Below are positions 25,857 through 33,407 of a stretch of DNA of 64,000 bases, in pieces. The position numbers were made by a program, and so were the translations under genes. The notes below the pieces were generated by a model. The model searched no databases. It was not told the DNA's origin and worked only from the letters and a program-made list of their open reading frames with translations. The stretch's first letter is position 1. Each line of letters starts with the position of its first letter. Location: the NCBI RefSeq assembly GCF_036248275.1, contig NZ_CP109181.1, positions 4,712,001-4,776,000 of the forward strand, written 5' to 3'. This stretch comes from Streptomyces sp. NBC_01716 (lineage in GTDB: Bacteria; Actinomycetota; Actinomycetes; Streptomycetales; Streptomycetaceae).

Positions 25857-26982
25857 AGCAGACACCGCCGGCTCGGTCGGTACCGCCCGGCCTGCCGGGC
25901 CCTCCCCCGCGAACGACGCCTTCGAGGCGACCGCGGGGCAGGTGCTCGCCGGGTATCTGAACACCCGGTGCGGGGACTTCCTGCGCAGCCTGCGGCTGTA
26001 CGGGGAGAGCGGTTCGGACACGGCCGCTGCCGAGGAGGCGGCGTCGGCGCTGCGCTGCTCGGCGCGGCGGATCGGGGGCAGCCTGCACACGTTCCGGGTA
26101 CTGCTGGACCCGGCGTGGGCGGACCAGCTCCGGACGGAACTGGGCTGGCTGTCCGGCACTCTCGCGCAGGAGTACGCGTGCACGGACCGGCTGCACCGGC
26201 TGGTGTCGGCGCTGGCGCGGTTGTCGGGGGCGGGGCCTGCGGGAGCGGCGGTGCCGAAGGCCCGTAGCAACGGCGAGGGTGCAGAGGGCGGCAAGGCCGG
26301 TCCGGGCCCGGAGAGCGGCGCCGACCCGGGCTCGGGCGCCACGGCGGCTCCGGGCGCGCTGACCGTGGGGGCCTCGCGCGCCGGGGCGTTGCTGGAACGG
26401 CAGTTGACCCTCGCGCGTACGCGGGCGCACTCCGCGGCCCTTCAGGCGCTGGGCTCGTCGCGCTTCCACGCGGTGGCCGACGCCGTCGCCGTACTGGCCT
26501 CCGAGGTGCCGCTGGCACCGGTCGCCGGGGCGCCCGCCGCGGAGATCCTCGCGGCGCCGCAGAGCGCGGCCGAACGAAGACTCCTCGACGCGGTGTCCGT
26601 GCTGCCGCTGGCCCGCGCCGCGCATCCGTACAACGCGGAGGCCCTGATCCACGGCCTCTCCACGCCCTCGGACGGCGAGACCCAGGACGCGCCGTGGCAC
26701 CAGGTGCGGCTGCTGCTCAGACTGCACCGGTACGCACAGGAGATCCGCCACGTGGGCGGCGCCCCGGACCCCGTGCTCGCCGACGCGGGCCGTGCCCTGG
26801 ACCGGCACCGCGACGCGGCCGAGGCCGCCGCCGCGGCGGCGAACGCGGCCCGTACGCCGCGGATCGCCCCCGCGACGGCGTACGCGCTCGGCGTGCTGCA
26901 CGCGGACCAGCGCCACGAGGTGGAGGCGGCGCGCTACGAATTCCTCCAGATCTGGCAGCGGAGGGCGGCGACCGCCCTATGA
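25843..26982 (+). CDS. CHAD-domain protein linked to ppk
   Basis: 379-residue helical protein rich in Ala, Arg and His. The CHAD fold (conserved histidine alpha-helical domain) is known to bind polyphosphate. Basic residues along helices such as LRCSARRIGGSLHTFRVLLD and LYCTDRLHR-like text (EYACTDRLHRLVSAL) match that idea, and a second half repeats it (RTRAHSAALQALGSSRFHAV). A low-complexity Gly/Ala linker divides the halves. The GTG at 25843 has GGAGG seven bases before it and overlaps ppk by 14 bases; an in-frame TTG at 25822 is unlikely. It overlaps the Nudix gene by four bases. Confidence 0.85.
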   Translation: MQHHEADTAGSVGTARPAGPSPANDAFEATAGQVLAGYLNTRCGDFLRSLRLYGESGSDTAAAEEAASALRCSARRIGGSLHTFRVLLDPAWADQLRTELGWLSGTLAQEYACTDRLHRLVSALARLSGAGPAGAAVPKARSNGEGAEGGKAGPGPESGADPGSGATAAPGALTVGASRAGALLERQLTLARTRAHSAALQALGSSRFHAVADAVAVLASEVPLAPVAGAPAAEILAAPQSAAERRLLDAVSVLPLARAAHPYNAEALIHGLSTPSDGETQDAPWHQVRLLLRLHRYAQEIRHVGGAPDPVLADAGRALDRHRDAAEAAAAAANAARTPRIAPATAYALGVLHADQRHEVEAARYEFLQIWQRRAATAL

Positions 26983-27428
26983 GCGAGAGGGCCGACACCA
27001 GGGCGGGAACCATCTTGGCCGCGGGCTGCGTGCTGTGGCGGAAGTCGCCGTACCGCGCGGACGGCACGGAGATCTGCCTGGTCCACCGGCCGAAGTACGA
27101 CGACTGGTCGCACCCGAAGGGCAAGCTGAAGCACGCGGAGGACGCCCTCGCCGGCGCGCTGCGCGAGGTCCTGGAGGAGACGGGCCACCACTGCGCCCCG
27201 GGCGCCCGGCTCGGCACCGTCAGCTATCTGGCCAACGGCCGCCCCAAGCAGGTCATCTACTGGGCGGCCGAGGCGACGGACGGTGCCTTCGCGGCGAACG
27301 ACGAGGTGGACCGCATTCTCTGGCTCCCGCCGCCCACGGCCCGCGACCGCCTGACCCAGCCCCGCGACCGCCTGCTGGTGGACGCGCTGCTGGCGGCTCT
27401 GCCGGCGAAAGGCGCGCCGAAGGGGTGA
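26979..27428 (+). CDS. Nudix hydrolase
   Basis: 149-residue Nudix enzyme. The Nudix box is complete: Gly in PKGKLKHAED, then REVLEETG with the metal-binding Glu residues. The first residues of the fold are AAGCVLWRK and CLVHRPKYDDWSHPKGK, the pattern of MutT/Ap4A-type members. Start on an ATGA overlap with the CHAD gene, so ppk-CHAD-Nudix is one operon. A role in cleaving inorganic or nucleoside polyphosphates is a reasonable inference; the substrate is not decided by the box. Two hairpins follow. Confidence 0.92.
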   Translation: MSERADTRAGTILAAGCVLWRKSPYRADGTEICLVHRPKYDDWSHPKGKLKHAEDALAGALREVLEETGHHCAPGARLGTVSYLANGRPKQVIYWAAEATDGAFAANDEVDRILWLPPPTARDRLTQPRDRLLVDALLAALPAKGAPKG

Positions 27429-27443
27429 GGGGCGTCGCCTGAA

Positions 27444-27468
27444 GCGGCCAGGAACACGCCCTGGCCGC
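27444..27468 (+). terminator. Terminator of ppk operon
   Basis: GCGGCCAGG and CCTGGCCGC form a perfect 9-base-pair stem with a 7-base loop, 15 bases after the Nudix stop. Confidence 0.75.
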
Positions 27469-27487
27469 AGCCGAGTTCGTGCTCGGT

Positions 27488-27509
27488 GGGGATGCTCCGG
27501 GGCATCCCC
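27488..27509 (+). terminator. Second hairpin before EACC1 gene
   Basis: GGGGATGC and GCATCCCC pair across TCCGGG. It may be a back-up terminator insulating the caspase operon from the ppk operon. Confidence 0.55.
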
Positions 27510-27570
27510 GGGACGGTCGAAGTTTCCCCGTTCGTCCCGTTCGCCGTTCCGGGTCTGGCACGATGCCGCC

Positions 27571-27972
27571 ATGACTGACCTCGATGCGCGGGCCGCGGCG
27601 TTACGGCTGTCGGTCGATGTGCCGGACGACGCCGTTGGCCGTGACCAACTCGGCTCGCTGTACGCGTGGTTGCGTGAGGTGGACGCACTGCGGGGAGTCG
27701 TCGCACTGCGTGGCGCGCCGCCGGTGGCCGGGACCATGGGGGCCGCACTCGATGTGATCACCGTCGCTGTCGGCTCCGGTGGCGCCGCCGGTGTTCTCGC
27801 GCGGTCCGTCGTGTCGTGGCTCATCCAGGGACGGCGCTCGGACGTCAAGGTCACCGTCACCACCGAGAACGGCCGGAGCGTGGAGATCGATGTGCGGGGC
27901 GCCCGGGATCCGGAGGCGCTGATGCGGCAAGTGGCCGACATGGCCCGGCGGCCGGCGGGCTCGGATGACTGA
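27571..27972 (+). CDS. EACC1-like small component paired with caspase
   Basis: 133-residue protein: an N-terminal charged part (LRLSVDVPDD...LYAWLREVDALRG), then a Gly-rich hydrophobic helix (about residues 56-80, MGAALDVITVAVGSGGAAGV), then a beta-rich tail VKVTVTTENGRSVEIDVRG. This layout fits the effector-associated constant component 1 (EACC1) family, described in multicellular bacteria as a fixed partner of variable effectors in conflict systems. The last eight bases overlap the caspase gene start, so the two are translated together. Family assignment is from remembered sequence pattern and should be tested by profile search. Confidence 0.78.
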   Translation: MTDLDARAAALRLSVDVPDDAVGRDQLGSLYAWLREVDALRGVVALRGAPPVAGTMGAALDVITVAVGSGGAAGVLARSVVSWLIQGRRSDVKVTVTTENGRSVEIDVRGARDPEALMRQVADMARRPAGSDD

Positions 27973-29371
27973 TCTCTGGTATCCGGACGGCGACTCGTCG
28001 CGTGTCCTGCTGGTCGGGGCGGCCGACTACGCCTCCGACGAGCTGCCCGGGATCCCCGCCGTTCACGGCAATCTCGCTTCTCTGCGGACCGTGCTGGCCG
28101 AGTCGCCTCGTGCTCTGCTGCCTCCCAAGCACTGCCGCGTTCTGGGAGGCCGGGGCGACCGTAAACCGGTGACGCCGGTCTCCGTCGGCGCGGCTCTCGC
28201 TTCCGCGGCGCGCGAGGCGACCGATCTGCTGCTGGTCTACTACTCGGGCCACGGGCTCCTCGATGACGGAGGGCGTCTTCATCTGGCCCTGGAGGACACC
28301 GATCCCGACCCCGAGACCGTCGCGTTCAGCGCGGTTCCCGTGCAGCAGGTGCTGCGTCTGGTGGGGCGGGCCAGGGCTCGGGCGCGCGTGCTCGTTCTGG
28401 ACTGCTGCTATTCGGGGCGCGCGGTGGCGGCCATGGCGACCCGAACGGGCATCGTGGCCGACCAGTTGGAGCGCTCGGGGACGTACACCCTCACCTCCAC
28501 CACGCAGACCGAGCTCTCCTTCGCGCCGCCCGGTGACCCGCACACCGCTTTCACCGGCGCGCTGTTGCGTGCCCTTGAAGGGCCGCGTGTCCTGACGCTG
28601 GACGAGATCTACCACTTCGTCGACGACGACCTCAACGGGCGGTCCCTGCCGAGGCCCCAGCGGCGCGCCGTGAACGCGGCCGGCGATCTGGCACTCGTCG
28701 AGGCGCCTGTCCGGGCGGCGCCGACGATGGTGCCGGTCCGTCGGTCCGTGTCGGCGGCGGGGCGGGAGACGACCTCGGGGGCCCCGCATGACGGGGGCGA
28801 TGTCGTGTTCACCCGGCCTCCGGAGACGCGTGAGGAGCGGCGCCAGATTGCCCGTTTCTGCTTGTGGGCCGCGCTTGTTCTCGCTGTGGCCACCTGTGTT
28901 CTCTGGGTGGCGTACGGGGCGTCGAAAGCGATGTGGACCGCCGCAGCCCTGCCGTCGTGCGCCGTCGTCTTCGCCGTCCGTGAGAAGGCGGGCGGGACGC
29001 TCGTGCTGGACGGCGGCGGAGTCTCCGTACGCGGCAATCCGTCGGCGCCGGACCTGGACATGCACATTCCCTGGGCGGACATCCAGTACATGGGGCTGCT
29101 CCACGAGGTCGAGGCCGCCACCGCGAACGAGACCACCGAGAGGCATACGAACGTCATTCTGGTGAGACTCCAGCCGGACTGCACTCTTCAGCCACCGCGC
29201 CTGAAGGGGGACACCATCGGGCGCCTCGGCTACCACTCCTTGGGCAGACTCAAGGACTACCGCGCAGATCCGGTCCTTCTGCGCGAGGCCGTCATGCGGT
29301 TCAGACCGGACATCTACCGCACCAACAACGAACTCCTCGATCTGGATCTGCGTCTCAGCCAGACCATTTAG
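27965..29371 (+). CDS. Membrane-anchored caspase-like protease (Peptidase C14)
   Basis: 468-residue protein. The N-terminal caspase/metacaspase domain spans about residues 10-245. The fold begins SRVLLVGAADYASDELPGIP, the catalytic His is in LLLVYYSGHGLLD (His96), and the Cys dyad is in LVLDCCYSGRAV (Cys147/148; the second is the usual nucleophile). A linker leads to two membrane segments near residues 297-317 and 323-338 (ALVLAVATCVLWVAY; AALPSCAVVFAV). The C-terminal 130 residues start TLVLDGGGVSVRGNP and look like a beta-rich, perhaps PH-like, cytoplasmic domain. All protease residues are present. The overlap with the EACC1 gene suggests a two-gene conflict or cell-death module. Confidence 0.88.
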   Translation: MTDLWYPDGDSSRVLLVGAADYASDELPGIPAVHGNLASLRTVLAESPRALLPPKHCRVLGGRGDRKPVTPVSVGAALASAAREATDLLLVYYSGHGLLDDGGRLHLALEDTDPDPETVAFSAVPVQQVLRLVGRARARARVLVLDCCYSGRAVAAMATRTGIVADQLERSGTYTLTSTTQTELSFAPPGDPHTAFTGALLRALEGPRVLTLDEIYHFVDDDLNGRSLPRPQRRAVNAAGDLALVEAPVRAAPTMVPVRRSVSAAGRETTSGAPHDGGDVVFTRPPETREERRQIARFCLWAALVLAVATCVLWVAYGASKAMWTAAALPSCAVVFAVREKAGGTLVLDGGGVSVRGNPSAPDLDMHIPWADIQYMGLLHEVEAATANETTERHTNVILVRLQPDCTLQPPRLKGDTIGRLGYHSLGRLKDYRADPVLLREAVMRFRPDIYRTNNELLDLDLRLSQTI

Positions 29372-29427
29372 GTCCAGACCATTTAGACCCTGTCCGCGCG
29401 TCATGTGGGCACGCCATAATTCGGGTC

Positions 29428-30390
29428 ATGGTCACAGACAGCGGATCAACACCCCCCACCAGTAACGGACTTGCCCGTCGAGGAATCCTCGCCGGCGCCT
29501 TCGCCCTCTCCGCCACCGCACTTGTCGGTGCGGGCACGGCTGCGGCGGCGACGCGGGCCGAGGCGGCGGCGAGCACCGCCGAGACGGCGAGCGCCAGGGC
29601 ACGGCGTGCCCTCGCCCCCTCCGACTGGCTCTCCGGGATCGGCGACTCCACTCCCGTACAGCGCCTCACCCTTCCCGGCACCCACAACTCCGGCGCACGC
29701 AGCGGCGGTCTGTATGTCGCCTGCCAAGGGACCACCATCGCCGACCAGTTGAACACCGGCGTCCGGTTCCTGGACATACGCTGCCGGGCGTTCGAGAACG
29801 CCTTCCCGATCCACCACGCCGCGTATTACCAGAATCTCAACTTCGACGATGTCCTGGTCGCCTGTCGCGACTTCCTCCGGGCGCACCCCTCCGAGACCGT
29901 CCTGATGCGCGTGAAGCAGGAGTACTCGTCGGTGGCCGACACGGAGTTCCGGCGGATCTTCGACACCTATCTGGACGGGAAGGGCTGGCGCTCCCTCTTC
30001 CGGCTCGACAGCGGTCTGCCCACGCTCGGCCAGGCACGCGGCAAGGTCGTGCTGCTCGCGGACAGCGGCGGGATGCCGGGTGTGCGGTACGGGGACGGCG
30101 GGCTCTTCGACATCCAGGACGACTACATGGCGGAGCCGATCGCCAAGTTCTCCAAGATCGAGGCGCACTTCCGCAAGGCCGCGGCGCAGCCGGGCAAGCA
30201 GTACATCAACTTCGTCAGCACGGCCGCGCTCCTGCCGCCGCGCTGGAACTCCGACCGGCTGAACCCGCAGGTGCACTCGCTGCTCGACAGCTCGACGGGC
30301 GCCGGGTGGCGCGGTCTTGGCATCGTGCCGCTGGACTTCCCCGAGACCAGGGGCGGGCTGGTGGACTCGCTGATCCGCCACAACGGCTGA
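29428..30390 (+). CDS. Exported PI-PLC-like phosphodiesterase
   Basis: 320 residues with a Tat signal (LARRGILAGAFALSATALVG). The PI-PLC X domain shows LTLPGTHNSGARSG with the first catalytic His, VRFLDIRCRAFE with the Arg/Asp residues, and FPIHHAAYYQN with the second His. Such enzymes cleave phosphatidylinositol or related lipids by acid-base catalysis outside the cell. A short Gly/Ala linker joins signal and domain. It starts 56 bases after the caspase gene, but its own location outside the membrane makes a joint function unproven. Confidence 0.88.
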   Translation: MVTDSGSTPPTSNGLARRGILAGAFALSATALVGAGTAAAATRAEAAASTAETASARARRALAPSDWLSGIGDSTPVQRLTLPGTHNSGARSGGLYVACQGTTIADQLNTGVRFLDIRCRAFENAFPIHHAAYYQNLNFDDVLVACRDFLRAHPSETVLMRVKQEYSSVADTEFRRIFDTYLDGKGWRSLFRLDSGLPTLGQARGKVVLLADSGGMPGVRYGDGGLFDIQDDYMAEPIAKFSKIEAHFRKAAAQPGKQYINFVSTAALLPPRWNSDRLNPQVHSLLDSSTGAGWRGLGIVPLDFPETRGGLVDSLIRHNG

Positions 30391-30468
30391 CGGATGTAAC
30401 GACGGAGGAGAACAGGGCCTGGGGGTCGTCCGGGAGGGCGGCCCACCAGGGGCCCGGCAGGCGCGCGA

Positions 30469-31023
30469 TCAGCGTGCGGGAAGCGACGCGTCGCCGTCCC
30501 TGTCGCCGGTGCCGCCTCTGTCGCCGTTGCCGTCGCCGGCGCTCCCGCCCGGCCCGGTCAGCCAGGTGCGGATGCCCCCGAGCGCGGTGGGACCGTAATC
30601 CTCCTCGACGCCCCTCGCCAGGTCCGCGACGGATATCGCCTCCAGAGACGCGCGCCAGGCGGCGTCGGCGGCGGCCATCGCGCGCGAGATCGCGCAGGGC
30701 CGCGTACAGGCCTCCGGCGGCGAGGCCATCGGCCCGCGCTGCCGGATCTCCGTACAGACGAACGCGGGCCGGTCCCCGTCCACCGCCGTGACGACATCGA
30801 GGACCGTGATCAGCTCCGGGGCCCTGGTCAGGACATATCCGCCCGCCTTGCCCTGGACGGATGTGACGAGCCCCGCGCGCGACAGCGCCTGGAGCTGTTT
30901 GGCGAGATAGCTGCCGGACACGTCGTGCAGCTCCGCGAGCCTTGCCGCCGGCACCGGCTCCGTACCCGTGGTCAGAACCACGCAGCAGTGCAGCGCCCAT
31001 TCGACCCCGCCTGACAACTTCAT
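30469..31023 (-). CDS. Rrf2-family transcriptional regulator
   Basis: 184 residues. The winged-helix domain is MKLSGGVEWALHCCVVLTTG, SGSYLAKQLQALSRAGLV and SVQGKAGGYVLTR, typical of Rrf2/IscR/NsrR proteins. Three Cys occur at FVCTEIRQ, PEACTRPC; their spacing (C-x15-C-x3-C) is not the usual Fe-S pattern, so cofactor use is open. A Gly/Asp-rich tail is likely disordered. The ribosome-binding site and first codons are tandemly duplicated (30985-31112), with the proximal copy in frame. It is divergent from the NmrA-like gene and two dyads lie between them. Confidence 0.88.
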   Translation of the reverse strand: MKLSGGVEWALHCCVVLTTGTEPVPAARLAELHDVSGSYLAKQLQALSRAGLVTSVQGKAGGYVLTRAPELITVLDVVTAVDGDRPAFVCTEIRQRGPMASPPEACTRPCAISRAMAAADAAWRASLEAISVADLARGVEEDYGPTALGGIRTWLTGPGGSAGDGNGDRGGTGDRDGDASLPAR

Positions 31024-31112
31024 ACGCTTGCGCCTCCCCTCGCTTGACGCAGTGCAGCGCCCATTCGACCCCGCCTGACAACTTCATACGCTTGCGCCTC
31101 CCCTCGCTTGAC
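30985..31112 (-). repeat. Perfect 64-bp tandem duplication covering the Rrf2 gene start
   Basis: 30985-31048 and 31049-31112 are identical. Each copy holds a GAGGGGAGG-type ribosome-binding site, the ATG and the first dozen codons of the Rrf2 gene. Since 64 is not a multiple of three, the distal ATG opens a frame that is out of phase with the gene. Confidence 0.95.
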
Positions 31113-31113
31113 T

Positions 31114-31130
31114 CGGACAAAGGCTATCCG
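31114..31130. promoter_or_regulatory. Candidate Rrf2 operator, site 1
   Basis: CGGACAAAGGCTATCCG is a near-palindrome with CGGACA/TATCCG arms, in the divergent promoter region. Confidence 0.6.
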
Positions 31131-31140
31131 ACTAGTATCC

Positions 31141-31157
31141 CGGACAAGGAGTATCCG
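31141..31157. promoter_or_regulatory. Candidate Rrf2 operator, site 2
   Basis: CGGACAAGGAGTATCCG repeats the first site 27 bases later with the same arms. Two like sites in one divergent region support a shared regulator, probably the Rrf2 protein. Confidence 0.6.
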
Positions 31158-31221
31158 AGTTTGGGGTGCGTCCTGCGCGCACCCCCGTGTGCCCGTTGGC
31201 GTGCCGTGAAAGGTGGCGGAG

Positions 31222-31962
31222 ATGAAGTTCACGGTGATCGGCGGGACCGGACTGATCGGTTCCCAGGTGGTCGCGAAGCTGACCGACGCGGGACACGAGG
31301 CCGTGCCCGCGGCGCTCCAGACCGGCGTCGACCTGCTGACGGGCAAGGGCCTTGATCAAGCGCTGGAGGGTGCCCAGGTCGTGGTCAACCTGGCCAACTC
31401 GCCGACGTTCGACGAGAAGTCCTTCGAGTTCTTCCGCACTTCCATGGGCAATCTGCTCGCCGCGGGGGAGAAGGCCGGCGTCGGGCATCAGGTCATCCTC
31501 TCCATCGTCGGCGTGGAGCAGGTGCCGCAGCTGGACTACTACCGGGCCAAGGCTCTCCAGGAGGAGCTGCTCCGGGAGGGGCCGACGCCGTACTCGATCG
31601 TCCGCGCCACCCAATTCTTCGAGTTCATGAACGCGGTCATGTCCTGGACCTCCGACGACAAGACCGTCCGGCTGCCCGTGACCCCGGTCCAGCCGATGGC
31701 CGCCGCGGACGTGGCTTCGGCCGTCTTCGAGGTCGCGACCGGCGCGCCGCTGGGGGGTATCCGGAACGTCGGCGGACCGGACCGCTTCCCGCTCGACGAA
31801 CTCGGCCGGGTCACGCTGGCGGCACAGGGCGACGCCCGGAACGTCGTCGTGGACGACCAGGCCGGCATGTTCGCGGTGATCGAGGGCGACGTACTGCTTC
31901 CCGGGCCGGACGCGCATCTGGCGGGCACGCACTACCGGGACTGGCTCCGCGAGTCGCACTGA
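31222..31962 (+). CDS. NmrA-like NAD(P)-binding protein
   Basis: 246-residue Rossmann protein: MKFTVIGGTGLIGSQVVAKL gives the GxxGxxG dinucleotide motif, and TPYSIVRATQFFEFMNAVMS is typical of NmrA/atypical SDR members. The usual YxxxK active site is present as DYYRAKALQEE, as in some relatives. It is divergent from the Rrf2 regulator and downstream of two operator-like repeats, so it is probably the regulator's target. Start chosen at the ATG at 31222; an in-frame GTG at 31213 is possible. Confidence 0.88.
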   Translation: MKFTVIGGTGLIGSQVVAKLTDAGHEAVPAALQTGVDLLTGKGLDQALEGAQVVVNLANSPTFDEKSFEFFRTSMGNLLAAGEKAGVGHQVILSIVGVEQVPQLDYYRAKALQEELLREGPTPYSIVRATQFFEFMNAVMSWTSDDKTVRLPVTPVQPMAAADVASAVFEVATGAPLGGIRNVGGPDRFPLDELGRVTLAAQGDARNVVVDDQAGMFAVIEGDVLLPGPDAHLAGTHYRDWLRESH

Positions 31963-31967
31963 TCGCG

Positions 31968-32005
31968 CGGGCCGGCCAAGACGCCTTACGCGCCCGGCCG
32001 GCCCG
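31968..32005. terminator. Hairpin between NmrA-like gene and sensor kinase
   Basis: CGGGCCGGCC pairs with GGCCGGCCCG over an 18-base loop. The distal arm overlaps the last codons of the convergent kinase gene. Confidence 0.55.
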
Positions 32006-33407
32006 GCGGCGGGGTCGCCGCGCCCGGGATGCGGATCGCCGCCACCGTGCCGCCGCCCGCCGCCGGGCGCAGAGCGATCTCGCCGCCCGTCTGCTGCACG
32101 GTGCGGGCCACGATCGACAGCCCGAGGCCCGAACCCGGCAGTGCGCGGGCCGACGGCGAGCGCCAGAAGCGTTCGAAGACGTGGGGGAGTTCCTCCGCCG
32201 GGATGCCGGGGCCGTGGTCCCGTACCGTCAGCTCGCCGTGCGCGTCCAGCGCGACCGCGATGGCCGCGCCCGGCGGGCTGAACTTCACCGCGTTGTCGAG
32301 GACGTTGACCAGCGCCCGCTCCAGCGCGGCCGGTTCGGCCCGTACGTACCAGGGCCGCAGTGCCACCTCGATCGTCAGGTCCGGCCCGCGCAGCCGGGCG
32401 CGTTCCAGCGCGCTCTCCACGATCGTGTGCAGTGCGACGACCTGGAGCGGGCCGGGGTCGGGGGCGTCCGGCCTGGAGAGTTCCTGGAGGTCCCCGATCA
32501 GCGAGGCCAGCTCCGTCATCTGCGCCTTCACCGACGCCATCAGCGCCGTACGGTCCTCCGGGGGGATCGCGCGGCCGGTCTCCTCGCTGCGGGCGAGCAG
32601 TTCGATGTTCGTACGCAGCGAGGTCAGCGGCGTACGAAGCTCGTGCCCCGCGTCGGCGATGAGCCGCGCCTGGCGGTCGCGCGAGGAGGCGAGCGCGGCT
32701 GTCATGGAGTTGAAGGAGCGGGAGAGGCGGGCGATCTCGTCCTCGCCCTCGGCCGGGATGCGCAGGCTCAGGTCCTCCGTCCGCGCGACATGCTCGACCG
32801 CGCGGGTCAGCCCGTCGACCGGCCGCAGACCGGTCCTGGCGACCCAGAGCCCGGCGGCGCCCGCCCCGATGACGCCGATGCCCGCGACGGCGGTCAGCAG
32901 CAGGGCGAGCCGGTTCAGTGAGGCGTCGATCTCGCCGAGCGGGCGGGAGACGGAGACGGCGACCCGGTCGAAGGGCGGGCCGACGAGGACCCGCTGGGTG
33001 TGGACGCGCACCGCCGCGCCTTCCGAGGTGGTGGAGTCGTGCAGCGTGCTCTGCTCCGTGCCGCGAGCCACGGCCACGTCGGAGGGCTGGACCTTCACCG
33101 GCTGGGACGAGGCGTCCACGCACCGGCCGCCGCTGTCGTCGACGACCTGGACGTAGGCGAATCCCGACTCGGACGGCTCCGGGGGAGTCTGGACCGTCCC
33201 GCAACTGGCCAGTGTGTCCCGTACCAGACTGAGGGGCGCGGAGGTGTTACGGAGCGAGTTGTCGAGCTCCGCCTCCAGCTGGGAGCGGGTCAGCAGCCAG
33301 CATGCGACGGCAGCCGCCGCCACAGCCACGGCGACCGCGGTGGCGACGAGCATCGCGAGGCGGGAGCGGAGGGGCAACGTACGCAACCGGCGGGCGAGCG
33401 AGGTCAC
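31986..33407 (-). CDS. Sensor histidine kinase
   Basis: 473 residues. Two membrane segments (about residues 18-40 and 172-194) bracket an outside sensor domain with two Cys (LASCGTVQ, GRCVDASS). HAMP follows (VDGLTRAVEHVARTEDLSLR). The phospho-acceptor is in DAGHELRTPLTSL; the N box is LVNVLDNAVKFS, and the G boxes DHGPGIP and GSGLGLSIV are intact. The ATG overlaps the stop of the regulator gene by four bases. Its partner is the OmpR-type regulator at 33404. The signal sensed is unknown; the serine protease upstream may be part of the regulon. Confidence 0.95.
   Translation of the reverse strand: MTSLARRLRTLPLRSRLAMLVATAVAVAVAAAAVACWLLTRSQLEAELDNSLRNTSAPLSLVRDTLASCGTVQTPPEPSESGFAYVQVVDDSGGRCVDASSQPVKVQPSDVAVARGTEQSTLHDSTTSEGAAVRVHTQRVLVGPPFDRVAVSVSRPLGEIDASLNRLALLLTAVAGIGVIGAGAAGLWVARTGLRPVDGLTRAVEHVARTEDLSLRIPAEGEDEIARLSRSFNSMTAALASSRDRQARLIADAGHELRTPLTSLRTNIELLARSEETGRAIPPEDRTALMASVKAQMTELASLIGDLQELSRPDAPDPGPLQVVALHTIVESALERARLRGPDLTIEVALRPWYVRAEPAALERALVNVLDNAVKFSPPGAAIAVALDAHGELTVRDHGPGIPAEELPHVFERFWRSPSARALPGSGLGLSIVARTVQQTGGEIALRPAAGGGTVAAIRIPGAATPPPGRPGA

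Noticed and set aside
24003..26342. 779-codon minus-strand frame opposite ppk and CHAD
   Set aside because: Shadow of the real plus-strand genes; no start signal or domain.
27965..30390. PI-PLC-like gene as a third member of the caspase module
   Set aside because: It has its own start, no overlap, and a Tat signal that sends it outside, whereas the caspase domain is cytoplasmic or membrane-bound.
30215..31120. 301-codon minus-strand frame starting in the distal copy of the duplicated Rrf2 start
   Set aside because: It is out of phase with the Rrf2 protein and has shadow-like composition; kept only as a consequence of the duplication.
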